From positions 1-45,351 of the forward strand of contig JANDJC010000021.1 in NCBI GenBank assembly GCA_024331045.1: DNA of 45,351 nucleotides. The letters run 5' to 3'. This document shows positions 27,119 to 36,318 of this stretch, in pieces (position 1 is the first letter of the stretch; each line of letters starts with the position of its first letter). The notes under the pieces were generated by a model. It saw only the letters and a list, made by a program, of their open reading frames with translations, did no database searches and had not been told where the DNA came from. Made by a program: the position numbers and the translations under genes. The stretch comes from Nitrospira sp. GTDB taxonomy: Bacteria > Nitrospirota > Nitrospiria > Nitrospirales > Nitrospiraceae.

Positions 27119-29368
27119 ATGACCAACTTCTCTCCAGCCGCGTTGTCGGCCGACATGAGGGCGGGGCTTGTCGTGTTCCTTGTGGCGTTGCCCCTCTGTT
27201 TGGGAATCGCCCTCGCGTCCGGCGCGCCGCTGATGTCAGGGCTGTTGGCGGGCATCGTCGGCGGGATTGTCGTGGGAGTCGTGAGCGGGTCGCACACGAG
27301 CATCAGTGGACCGGCGGCCGGCCTGACGGCCGTCGTGGCGGCCCAGATCGCCGCACTCGGCTCGTTTGAAACGTTTCTCTTGGCGGTGGTCGTCGCGGGA
27401 CTGATTCAAATAGGCCTGGGGCTGGCCAGGATGGGGTTCATTGCCGCGTTTTTCCCTTCCAGCGTCATTAAAGGACTCCTCGCGGCAATCGGTACTATCC
27501 TCATTCTCAAGCAGATCCCCCACGTCCTGGGCCACGACACCGATCCTGAAGGCGAGATGTCGTTCTTTCAACCGGACCAAGAGACGACGTTTTCCGAGTT
27601 GCTTGGTCTGTTCAGTGATGTTCAATTGGGGGCTTCCGTCATCGGCTTGCTGTCGCTCGCGGTCCTGGTGGCGTGGGACAGGTGGAAACCGCTGAAGGAA
27701 TCGCTGGTTCCGGCTCCTTTGGTTGTGGTGATCCTGGGCATTGGGATAGGCCTGTGGTTTGAGCATCTTGGCGATCCCTGGCTGATCAAGTCGAGCCATT
27801 TCGTCCAAGTTCCGATTGCCGAGGACCTTCGAGGGCTCTTGTCCCTCCTGTCGCCGCCGGCCTTTTCACAGTGGGGAAACCCGACGGTGTACACCGCGGC
27901 CCTCACCCTCGCAGTGGTTGCGTCTCTGGAGACCCTCTTAAACATCCAAGCCGTGGACAAACTTGACCCCCAACAACGCACCTCCCCACCAAGTCGAGAG
28001 CTGCTGGCCCAAGGGATCGGAAACGTCACCTCCGGGTTGATCGGGGGGCTTCCCGTCACATCGGTGATCGTCCGCAGCTCCGTCAACGTAATGGCCGGCG
28101 GGAAAACGAAGCGGTCCGCCGTCGTTCATGGAATCCTGTTGCTGGTGGCCGTTCCGCTTATTCCGACGTGGCTCAACAGAATCCCTCTTGCTTCCCTGGC
28201 GGCGATTCTGCTGGTGACCGGCGTCAAACTCGCCAGTCCCACATTGGTCAAACAGATGTGGCACGAAGGACGATCCCAGTTCCTGCCGTTCGTGGTGACG
28301 GTGGTCGCCATCGTTCTGAGTGATCTTCTCACCGGCATCCTCATCGGCCTGGCGACAGCCGTTGGGTTCATTCTCCACAGCAACATGCGTCACCCGATGC
28401 GGCGCCTTGTCGAGAAACACCTGGGAGGTGACGTCCTGCACATTGAACTGACCAACCAAGTGAGCTTCTTGAATCGCGCGGCTCTCGCTGAGGCGCTGTC
28501 GGAGGCCCCGGCAAACAGCCACGTGCTGATCGACGCTCACAATACGGACTACATCGACCCAGACGTGCTCGACCTGATTCGAGACTTTAAGGAACTGTCC
28601 GCTCCCGCCCGCCATATCGAGGTCAGCTTGGTCGGGTTTAAGGCCAAATACCACCTCGAGGACCAGATTCAATACCTTGACTATTCGACCCGTGAGCTTC
28701 AGCAATCACTCACCCCCCGACAGGTTCTTCAAATCCTGAAAGACGGCAACGAGCGGTTTCGCAGCGGTCGTCGTCTCACCAGAGACCTGGTCCGTCAGAT
28801 CCGAGCGACGGCCGATCGACAACATCCATTGGCCGTCGTGCTGAGCTGTATCGATTCAAGACCCCCCGCCGAGATCATCTTTGATTTGGGGATGGAAGAT
28901 ATTTTCAGCATCCGTGTCGCGGGGAACGTGATAGGCCCTCAGGTCTTGGCCAGCGCGGAGTACGGTTGCGCGGTCGCCGGAGCCAAGCTGATTCTTGTGG
29001 TGGGCCATACGCACTGCGGAGCCGTCACCACGGCGGTCAAACTGGCTTGCTCCGCTCAGACCGCCGCTTCGGCCACGGGATGCGATCACCTCGGATCCAT
29101 CGTCACTGATATTCAGTCCTCTATCGACCCAACCACCTGGCGGGACCTGCGAGAGGGAAAACAGAGCCGGTTCGATGCTTTGCTCGACACCGTCATTCGT
29201 CAAAACGTGCAGCGGGCGGTCGAATCCTTCCGCTGGCATAGTCGCACGCTGGACAAGCTGGTTCACGACCAGCGCATTGCCATTGTCGGCGCCCTGTATC
29301 ACGTGGAAAGCGGGGCGATCGAGATAGTAACGGAACTTCCGACAGAGCCGACGACTCCACCCTCATGA
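27119..29368 (+). CDS. SulP transporter fused to STAS-like and beta-class carbonic anhydrase domains
   Basis: 749 residues in three parts. Residues about 1-420 are a SulP (SLC26-type) anion transporter with many membrane helices and the signatures SGSHTSISGPAAGL (56-69) and GGLPVTSVIVRSSVNV (309-324). Residues about 435-525 are a cytoplasmic STAS-like domain (HVLIDAHNTDYIDPDVLDLI). Residues about 530-740 are a beta carbonic anhydrase with Cys577-Asp579-Arg581 (CIDSR) and His630/Cys633 (GHTHCGA), so all zinc and dyad residues are intact. SulP-carbonic anhydrase fusions have been proposed as bicarbonate transporters with built-in conversion. The enzyme faces the cytoplasm. No fusion break or frameshift is seen. 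The ribosome site is weak. Confidence 0.95.
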   Translation: MTNFSPAALSADMRAGLVVFLVALPLCLGIALASGAPLMSGLLAGIVGGIVVGVVSGSHTSISGPAAGLTAVVAAQIAALGSFETFLLAVVVAGLIQIGLGLARMGFIAAFFPSSVIKGLLAAIGTILILKQIPHVLGHDTDPEGEMSFFQPDQETTFSELLGLFSDVQLGASVIGLLSLAVLVAWDRWKPLKESLVPAPLVVVILGIGIGLWFEHLGDPWLIKSSHFVQVPIAEDLRGLLSLLSPPAFSQWGNPTVYTAALTLAVVASLETLLNIQAVDKLDPQQRTSPPSRELLAQGIGNVTSGLIGGLPVTSVIVRSSVNVMAGGKTKRSAVVHGILLLVAVPLIPTWLNRIPLASLAAILLVTGVKLASPTLVKQMWHEGRSQFLPFVVTVVAIVLSDLLTGILIGLATAVGFILHSNMRHPMRRLVEKHLGGDVLHIELTNQVSFLNRAALAEALSEAPANSHVLIDAHNTDYIDPDVLDLIRDFKELSAPARHIEVSLVGFKAKYHLEDQIQYLDYSTRELQQSLTPRQVLQILKDGNERFRSGRRLTRDLVRQIRATADRQHPLAVVLSCIDSRPPAEIIFDLGMEDIFSIRVAGNVIGPQVLASAEYGCAVAGAKLILVVGHTHCGAVTTAVKLACSAQTAASATGCDHLGSIVTDIQSSIDPTTWRDLREGKQSRFDALLDTVIRQNVQRAVESFRWHSRTLDKLVHDQRIAIVGALYHVESGAIEIVTELPTEPTTPPS

Positions 29369-29654
29369 AGAGAAGACATTCTTTCCGCCGTTGGCTCGAT
29401 CTGTATCTTGATTGTTGAAAACGCCGGCACGAAATCCCCGCTCCTACGGCGGGCGGTCGCGTGGGACCAATCTGTTGTCTGCTTGAGGTCGCCGGTGCAT
29501 CTCGATGCGATGAAAAGGCCAGCAGGCATTCCGGAAGCGGCCTCTCTTGTGGAGGGAAAGACTCTTCAGCCGCCCCGCACAAAAACCCGAAAAGCATGAA
29601 CTGAGAATGAGCGGGCGTTTTCCAAATCGGAGATGCGGGGGTAATAGGAATTTG

Positions 29655-30074
29655 TTAATCGGCCGATCGTCGTGGACGGACTACCAGCACGGAAGCGTCA
29701 ACCTTGGATACCACCTGTTCAGCGACTGAGCCGATGACGAATCGCTCTAATCCGCGGCGATTGGCCGTTCCCACCACGACCAGATCGGCATGCCACTCAT
29801 TGGCAGCTTCGGCGAGGGCTTCGGCAATCCCGTTTAAGCCGTATTCGGCTTCCGCGTGCACAAGACGAGTGTCGACAGTCAGCCCGTTTTCAACCATGGA
29901 CTTCGCTCGCTCCAAGAGTTTGAGACCCGAGCTTTCGTCAGTTTCATCAGAATCAGCGACGGCATAGACGATGCGTAGCGACGCGTGCTGGGAGGCAGCA
30001 ATCTGCCTCGCTTCCATCAGAGCCTCCATGGAAGTTTCGGTTCCATCAACCGCTGCCATAATTTTCGTGAACAT
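29655..30074 (-). CDS. Universal stress protein (UspA family)
   Basis: 139 residues of one Usp domain: N-terminal KIMAAVDGTETSMEALMEA and the C-terminal nucleotide loop GTANRRGLERFVIGSVAEQV, which fits the ATP-binding G-2x-G-9x-G(S/T) pattern approximately. Such proteins bind ATP and modulate partner proteins under stress. It lies 51 bp after the second SulP gene on the same strand. Since SulP-Usp pairings and fusions exist, it may regulate that transporter (inference). Confidence 0.92.
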   Translation of the reverse strand: MFTKIMAAVDGTETSMEALMEARQIAASQHASLRIVYAVADSDETDESSGLKLLERAKSMVENGLTVDTRLVHAEAEYGLNGIAEALAEAANEWHADLVVVGTANRRGLERFVIGSVAEQVVSKVDASVLVVRPRRSAD

Positions 30075-30125
30075 GACAATTCACCCTCTTTCCCTACCCC
30101 TGTCCTCATGACGACTTCTCATCGA

Positions 30126-31514
30126 CTAGCTAATGTCGCTCACGCTTTTCTTGAGGTCATCGATATACCGTTTGACGATTGCCCGTCCGGGCATCTTTTC
30201 CAGATTGGCATACATCATATAATGCACGATGCCGTGCACCGCCATCGCCGCCAACAACCCCTCAAAAATACCAACCTTAAAAACCAGCAGACCACAAAGG
30301 ATAGCTAAAATCATAGCATAGGGACCATGATGGGTCACGTGCACAAGTCCCTCGATCATCTTCCAGCCGGAGAAAATCATAATGATAGCCAGTGCAAATT
30401 TCGGCAAATAGACGAGAAAATGGGTATTGAACGTGAAAAAGCTCACAACAAAACCAATGATCAGAACTGAAAACTTAGTGTACGCTCCAGCCAGACGGTT
30501 GGTCGTGCTTTTGGCCAGACCGTCCAGGTTGGTCATCCCACCGAAAAAGCTCGATCCCATGTTGGCGATCCAGATGGCAAAGAGACTGTTGTTGCTGTTG
30601 CACTTCCGTTTCAGAGGGTCTATTTTTTCGATCGCGGCATTGCTCATCACCTGCTCAATAACATCGATAATGGCCAGCATGATGGAAAATCCAATCATGG
30701 AGGCCACGGTTAATGGACCGTCAATGCTACGCGGGATCGGCAACGCGAGGGTGAGGGCCACATCTTCTACGGACAGCATAGGCACTGAGATGAACTGCGC
30801 AAGGAGAACTCCGGCGACGATGATCGCAAAGTACGGAACGGCCGGCTGTGAATTCTTGAACTTAAGGAACAGATAGACAAAGCCAGCATATCCGGCCGCA
30901 GAGATTAGGATCATCTGGAAGCGCGCGATATTCCAGAACGAGTCCGCAGATTCGAGCTCGGCCGGAAGCTCGTAGGTGAAGGCAAGAAACTTGAGCGCGA
31001 TCTTTAAGCCGACACCTGCCAACAGTCCTTCAACTAAATACACCGGGACTGCCACCAGAAGGTATTTTTGCCAATTGAATTTCCAAATGATGGCTTGCAT
31101 CACCGCCGTCAGAAATATAGCAAAAGGCATGTTCTCCAAACCGAACGTTTCAACGCCCACCGCCAACACTGGTGCAAGTCCGGCCGCAATGCCTGGACAG
31201 CCGATATAGTTCCCTGGCCTAAACCACGCGTTAATCCAGCCCACAAAACAGGCGAATGCAACCGTTGCCAGACCGACTTTGATAGGGTATTCAGACATCA
31301 TGGCGATCCCGACGGACAGCGGGATGGCCATGATACCGGTGATGACCCCTGCCGCGAGGTCGCGGCCAGCGTATTTCATCTGGAACGCCGCAGATCCATA
31401 TGATGCCGTGAGGGGTTGGACGCGCCCCCCCGGAGCGTCCGCTCTCATATCCCGTTCACGCCCGGCTGTCGATGCTGTTCGTTCTATTTCAGGAGGTGTC
31501 ATCGGCAGTGCCAT
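30126..31514 (-). CDS. SulP-family anion transporter lacking a STAS domain
   Basis: 462 residues. After a polar N-terminus of about 45 residues there are repeated hydrophobic helices with SulP features (AGVITGIMAIPLSVGIAMM, PGNYIGCPGIAAGLAPVLAV, and MSNAAIEKIDPLKRKCNSNN before a GGMTNLDGLAKSTTNR segment). The chain ends about 30 residues after the last helix, so the C-terminal STAS domain typical of SulP carriers is absent. Sulfate or bicarbonate are both possible substrates: a CysD-like gene lies upstream, but the carbonic anhydrase island lies next to it on the other side. Start ATG 31514 has no strong ribosome site. Confidence 0.85.
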   Translation of the reverse strand: MALPMTPPEIERTASTAGRERDMRADAPGGRVQPLTASYGSAAFQMKYAGRDLAAGVITGIMAIPLSVGIAMMSEYPIKVGLATVAFACFVGWINAWFRPGNYIGCPGIAAGLAPVLAVGVETFGLENMPFAIFLTAVMQAIIWKFNWQKYLLVAVPVYLVEGLLAGVGLKIALKFLAFTYELPAELESADSFWNIARFQMILISAAGYAGFVYLFLKFKNSQPAVPYFAIIVAGVLLAQFISVPMLSVEDVALTLALPIPRSIDGPLTVASMIGFSIMLAIIDVIEQVMSNAAIEKIDPLKRKCNSNNSLFAIWIANMGSSFFGGMTNLDGLAKSTTNRLAGAYTKFSVLIIGFVVSFFTFNTHFLVYLPKFALAIIMIFSGWKMIEGLVHVTHHGPYAMILAILCGLLVFKVGIFEGLLAAMAVHGIVHYMMYANLEKMPGRAIVKRYIDDLKKSVSDIS

Positions 31515-31962
31515 TGCAAAAGAAGAACGAGCTTAAGGCTTCAAAAATGCGACTGACCGTCAGAAGGACTCTGTTGGTTCGCAGCACCTCTTGACAATCG
31601 CAGCCTTTCTCCCATCACTAGAGCTAAGCACTGGGCAAGAAGAAGGCCAAATTGAGTCATTTTTCCATCTCATCGCGTGTCAATGAAAATACCTGCAAAA
31701 CAAGGGAAAAATCGTCGTTAGCAGTCACCTGCGCTGATCCAGAGCTCCTGGTACAAGACGGTGACAGTGCAAATGCGCACGCCTTGTGCGTAAACACACG
31801 TGCCCGGCGCTCTCCCTTATGAGGCAAATCCATTAAATGGCAATTAGCTGCTCCGGTGCTTGAGTCACAGGACTGCGCCGGTATCGACTTTTGGAAATTG
31901 TTGTTGCAGAGAATAGAGATTGGGGGTGCCATTGAGCATGCTGCGAATAAAGCACAATAGAG
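31515..31962. other. 448-bp intergenic region between the CysD-like and SulP genes
   Basis: No gene is supported. Frames on the minus strand here are short, Cys/Ser-rich and without a ribosome site. The promoter for the SulP-Usp pair should lie here. Confidence 0.45.
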
Positions 31963-32760
31963 TTACATATGCCCGAGCTTGCGGAGCGTTTCCATGCCTC
32001 GTCCTTCATCCTGTGCGCGGCCGCTTCGTTCCGCAATGGTGGTGACGCGGAGTTCTGAGATGATTTGAGAGATGGTGGAGGCGCAGGATGGGACCGTACT
32101 GGTGCACGGCACACAGCCCAAACTGCGATACCGCTTCCCATTGCCTTGATCAAAATACAGTCTGGGAAGGGGAACCCCTTCGAGATCCAGATATTCCCAA
32201 ATATTCAACTCCGTCCAGTCTAACAACGGATGAACACGCACGTGAGAGCCGACTGGGAACTTGGTGTTGAATTGATTCCACAGTTCGGGAGGCTGATCGC
32301 GGAAATCCCACTCGCCGTGCTGGTCGCGCAGGGAAAAATACCGCTCCTTCGCGCGAGTACCCTCTTCATCGGCGCGAATCCCCAGAATGACGGCCTTCCA
32401 CTTGTACTTCTCGATGGTTCGTTTCAGGGCATCGATCTTCATGGCCGTGCAGCAGGTCACACGACCTCGTTCCGGGCCCATGCCGGCGGCCAGCGCCTCT
32501 TTATTCTGACCGACCACGAGATTCAACCGCCACTCGCGGCAAAGTCGATCGCGGTATTCGATCAGCTCCGGCATTTCGTAGCCCGTATCGATGTGTACTA
32601 AGGGAAACGGCACGTGCCCAAAAAACGCTTTGCGGGTCAGCCAGAGCAGGGCGGTCGAATCTTTGCCCATGGACCAGAGCATGGCCAGGTCATCAAAGTG
32701 CTTGTACGCCTCCCGCAGGATATAGACGCTCTGGCTCTCCAATTCGCGCAGGTGCTTCAT
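31963..32760 (-). CDS. CysD-like / PAPS-reductase-superfamily protein with APS-reductase-like cysteines
   Basis: 265 residues from ATG 32760. The PP-loop is WSMGKDS (29-35). The overall order ([58 protein letters not shown], and the end [19 protein letters not shown]) is that of CysD, the small subunit of ATP sulfurylase. Unlike CysD, it has a Cys103-Cys104 pair and Cys216-x-x-Cys219 (SLGCVPCT), the pattern that binds a [4Fe-4S] cluster in assimilatory APS reductases. No cysN is adjacent. It may be ATP sulfurylase, a reductase or a third member of the superfamily; I cannot decide. A TTG/GTG start 19-20 codons earlier is possible. Confidence 0.78.
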   Translation of the reverse strand: MKHLRELESQSVYILREAYKHFDDLAMLWSMGKDSTALLWLTRKAFFGHVPFPLVHIDTGYEMPELIEYRDRLCREWRLNLVVGQNKEALAAGMGPERGRVTCCTAMKIDALKRTIEKYKWKAVILGIRADEEGTRAKERYFSLRDQHGEWDFRDQPPELWNQFNTKFPVGSHVRVHPLLDWTELNIWEYLDLEGVPLPRLYFDQGNGKRYRSLGCVPCTSTVPSCASTISQIISELRVTTIAERSGRAQDEGRGMETLRKLGHM

Positions 32761-33849
32761 CTTCGTCGGAAATACTTGTTCCCCGCTCACTGATCTGGTG
32801 GAGATCGGACGAGACACCAAATGTAGCAGGATGATTGATAGGGACCGTCAGCGGGTACTACTTTAGCATCACCAAAGATCGATCCTCAATAGCCTCAACA
32901 CAGGAGCGCACCATCATCTTGCGGCTAAACGCCTCACATCATAGAGATGCCTCGCTGGTCGTGAGAAAGGTTTTTGGGGGACATATTCCGCCCATAAAAA
33001 TCTCCTTCTACGCCTGATGAGAACGGTGCGATCAGAGAGATTGAAGGGCGGGAGATATTGCAAAGTATTTTAGACGTCTATTCTCCATCGATGGAAACCT
33101 CCCCGTGCTTCATCGAGGAAGTCCTCCTCCCATAGCCACCTTGGGTGCAGCTCTCCCGCATCCCAAGGTCATCGGCGGCGCTTTCTCATCTGTCTCCATG
33201 ACAATTCCCCCTTCGTTCGTGCTCTGGTGTCGTGACCGCAGGGCCCAATGGACACCCCTCTTTCACGGTTTCATGTGATGTTGCGGTGTGATGCCCAGGG
33301 TTTGTCAGTCGTCTCGGACTCAGACAAATGGCAATGTGGAGAGCACGGTGACGTCCGTGAAGCGAAACGCTCTCGCTGCCGGCGGTTCGTGTTACGGGCG
33401 CGCCCAATCTCTTAATACCGGGTTGGAGGAGTAAATGGCCACCGTCACCAACCAGCAGATCCATGGCACCCCCACAAGCGGCCCAATTGAGTAGTGTGCC
33501 CATGAACCCTCACACCACCAGGCATCCGGACACCGTATCGCCGCCCATGCGCTGGTCGCAATCGGGATCTCGCTACTGGGACCGATGCAGTCTGTTGGTC
33601 GGACTGTGATGGTGACAAAACCGCAATCCCCTATGCACTCTACACGAACGATACCTTGGGGGCGCCCATAGGAGAGGGCTTCACTACGCCGTTGTCATGG
33701 ACTAGAGCCAGTACTGGAGCTTATTCCACCCAGCGGCGCTGTCCCAGCATCTGGGCCGCCACAGCGGAAGACCGTCCACGAGGCCGTCGGTAAGATCGTC
33801 GCTCACGATCGTGCCCCTACACGGCGGTGGTCGAGGACGGAGGTGGCGC
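32761..33849. other. About 1.1 kb without a supported gene, upstream of the IS21 remnant
   Basis: Only short, low-quality frames occur on both strands. Stop codons are dense compared with neighbouring genes. It borders transposon remnants and is probably decayed or horizontally acquired DNA. A GGAGGAGTAA ribosome-like site before ATG 33434 leads to a frame of only 19 codons. Confidence 0.5.
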
Positions 33850-34371
33850 ATGAGTACGCTTCAACTGGATCGCCCACAAGCTTACTGTCGCTGGCTCCAC
33901 TCTATCACGGGGTGACGGACTCGCCATGGTTTTGGAACAGGCGACCAAGCAGAAACTCTCACCCAGTGATTGCCTGGATGACCTGTTCTGCTAGGCGGTG
34001 CACACGAAGGGGGCCAAACATTGGCCCTGCGGTTGACCATGGCGCGGTTTCCATTCCAGAATCCGTTGGAACATTTCGAGTTCAAGCTCCAGCCTGGATC
34101 GATCCCCAAATGGCACGTGAACTTGCTCGTGGAGTGCCATTATCTTGGCGCGAGCAATCAGAGCAGAGGCTGGATGCCTGGGATACAGTCTTTGGCACTC
34201 CGATCATCGCATTGGTTATTCTGGGTGGTCTGCTCCACCATTCCGGCCCTATCAATAATAACAGGAAAACGCTATCGGTCCCGTGAGAAGCTCGAAGCCG
34301 GGCTGGTCAAATCGAAAACCGCCCGCCGCTACCGAGGACCGGATGGACACTGCGGCCTCTTCAAAGAGTAG
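33850..34371 (+). pseudogene. istB: Decayed IS21-family istB (transposition ATPase) remnant
   Basis: The pieces of an IstB protein are spread over several frames: MSTLQLDRPQAYC at 33850, then GLAMVLEQATKQKLSPSD and CLDDL in another frame, LALRLTMARFPFQNPLEHFE and FKLQPGSIPK in a third (from about 34021), then QMARELARG, and a C-terminal piece DTVFGTPIIALVILGGLLHHSG with a frameshifted RYRSREKLEAGLVKSK. An intact IstB has about 250 residues including a Walker A motif (GPPGxGKTH). The remnant is about 520 bp and the whole ATP-binding core is missing, so at least three frameshifts and one deletion have occurred. No istA or terminal repeats were identified. Confidence 0.78.
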
Positions 34372-34526
34372 CAGGCACGACGATTGGCAAGGTGGCTTGA
34401 TCGAGAGCTGTCGATCTCAGCACACAGATTCTTCACTCGGAAGAAGGGGATTTTTGATGAGCGCGCCAGAGGAAACCTCAGATGATCGTTGACATTCGGC
34501 ATCTTCTATCAATTTCCGCCAGCACA

Positions 34527-34690
34527 CTGATGCATTTACGCACGACGAACGTGGCAGAATCCCACTTCGCAGCTGTGCGCTACAGACCACAGTGGGCAAA
34601 CAGTTCAAAAATAAGCGGTTAACCACCGCTTTGATCTGAAACCTGTCACGGGTTGCCAAGCAGAGTTTCCAGGGTCTGAAATGCGCTTGA
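34527..34690 (+). pseudogene. C-terminal remnant of an IS256/Mutator-type transposase
   Basis: In the frame from 34527 the sequence LMHLRTTNVAESHFAAVRYR matches the conserved C-terminal segment of IS256-type transposases (usually HLRTTNPIESTFATVR). A stop follows at 34620. A shifted frame continues with a segment like NLSRVAKQSFQGL, matching the usual end of these transposases. Nothing upstream of it is intact, including the catalytic DDE residues. It lies just behind the IS21 remnant, marking this stretch as a graveyard of mobile DNA. Confidence 0.6.
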
Positions 34691-35088
34691 GTTATTGCCT
34701 AGATTTAGGTCGAGTTCCGTTTGTCGATAGGCAGCAGGCATACGGCGTCATCACAATGGCAGGTCATCACTTGATTGCCTTCCCCACCTATTGACTTGTT
34801 GACTTGACCGTAAGTTGCGGTCGTAGAGTCGCCTCCTTTGTCCCTTCCGTTACCGCACAAGGGCTCCCGACCAGTTCAGTTCTGAAAGGTCGCGAAGGTC
34901 CAGACTGCGGCGAGGTTTTTCCCTGCTGAGGATGTCATCCCATAGTTGGTCGCCTGCTGGTTTCAGGGCCCTGCCCTTAGGCGGGTAGCCCCATCTCTTC
35001 CCTCCTCTAGGCCTGACTTACCCTTCATACTTTATACGAGGACGATTTCTTCTCCATGACAAGAGAGTCGTTCGGAGGAGAGATCTGC
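34691..35088. other. 398-bp region without features, downstream of the DmpA gene
   Basis: No gene, tRNA or clear terminator was recognised. It separates the transposon remnants from the leftward LOG-MBL-DmpA operon. Confidence 0.45.
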
Positions 35089-36318
35089 TCACCGACGCTT
35101 CGCATCAGCCAGCATAGCCTTTAAACGATCAAGGTCGATGGCTTCAGACCGATAGTGATCGCGTCCGACCATAGTGGTTGCCATGGTCAAGGCATTGAGA
35201 ATCGCTTCTTCCGTCGCTTCGACCGTTGCGGCCAGCAAGGGGTTCATATAGACGTCTGCTAAGTGCGTCAGGGTATAGGTCCGTTCCTCCGGGTAGTGGG
35301 GGATGACGTTGGCGGTTGAAAACGCCAGCATGAAATCTCCACTGCCATGACGAGCAATCGAACCGGTGCGGGCGAGACCGAGGGTGGCACGTTTGGCCAG
35401 CCTGGTCAATTGGCGTTGGTCAAGCGGAGCGTCGGTCGCAATGATTATGATAATCGAGCCCTCATTCGTTCCCCGTTCTGGCTTCTCCGCCAGTGGTTGG
35501 GAGGACCCATAAAGCCGGCCCACCGGCACTCCATCGACTATGAGCTCATGCCGCCGCCCATGGTTGGCGTTGACCAGGACTCCCACCGTATAGCCTCCGT
35601 CACGTACTGGCAACTTGCGTGAGGCGGTGCCGATGCCCCCTTTGAATCCATAGGCAATCATGCCCGTTCCTGCACCTACCGCTCCTTCTTCCACTGGCCC
35701 GCTCTTGGCGTCATTGAGAGCGGCGATAACATCCTCTTCCGAGACATGCCGCCCTTGAATATCATTCAGCCGCCCATCATCACACTCGGCAACCACCGGC
35801 GTGAGGGTGTCGTCGGATATTCCAATAGCAGGATAGCGGGCGATCATCCAACTGATGACACCATTGGCCACCCGTGGAACGTTCAGGGTATTCGTGAGCG
35901 CAATAGGATATTCAAGAAACCCTGATTCAGCGATCCATGCAGTGCCGGTCATTTCTCCCGTGCCGTTAAGGACGAAGAATCCGGCGGGGACTTTCTTGTG
36001 CCACACATCCTCCCGCGGAATCACCACTGTGACACCGGTGCGGACCGGCCCCTCTCCCGGCTTAAGGGGCCCCTCTCCTCGGACCAACGTTCGGTGACCA
36101 ACCTTCACGCCGGCCACGTCGGTAATGGCGTTGAACGGTCCCGGCTCATACTGCCCCACGACGATGCCAAGCTCACGGGCCCGTTGACGAACGTCCGCAG
36201 CACTGCTTGGTGCAGGCAGAAGAACCGTCACGAGGAACAGGCACCAGACCGCGAGATGAACAAGGGGGCGAGCTCTGTCCCAAACCTCATAGATAGTCTT
36301 CAATGCTCTAGACATCAT
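35089..36318 (-). CDS. Exported P1-family peptidase (DmpA/L-aminopeptidase type)
   Basis: 409 residues with a signal peptide (hydrophobic LAVWCLFLVTVLLP, cleavage near SSAA). The body is DmpA-like: NAITDVAGVKVGHRTLV, VRTGVTVVIPRED, NGTGEMTGTAWI, GAVGAGTGMIAYGFKGGIGTASR, and the self-cleavage site Gly-Ser in TNEGSIIIIIATDAPLD, whose Ser becomes the nucleophile. Such enzymes release N-terminal amino acids or hydrolyse beta-peptides. The start was placed at ATG 36318 (GGGGGAGCAGCC upstream), which overlaps the end of the MBL gene by 11 bases. The frame extends further upstream inside that gene but without meaning. Confidence 0.9.
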   Translation of the reverse strand: MMSRALKTIYEVWDRARPLVHLAVWCLFLVTVLLPAPSSAADVRQRARELGIVVGQYEPGPFNAITDVAGVKVGHRTLVRGEGPLKPGEGPVRTGVTVVIPREDVWHKKVPAGFFVLNGTGEMTGTAWIAESGFLEYPIALTNTLNVPRVANGVISWMIARYPAIGISDDTLTPVVAECDDGRLNDIQGRHVSEEDVIAALNDAKSGPVEEGAVGAGTGMIAYGFKGGIGTASRKLPVRDGGYTVGVLVNANHGRRHELIVDGVPVGRLYGSSQPLAEKPERGTNEGSIIIIIATDAPLDQRQLTRLAKRATLGLARTGSIARHGSGDFMLAFSTANVIPHYPEERTYTLTHLADVYMNPLLAATVEATEEAILNALTMATTMVGRDHYRSEAIDLDRLKAMLADAKRR

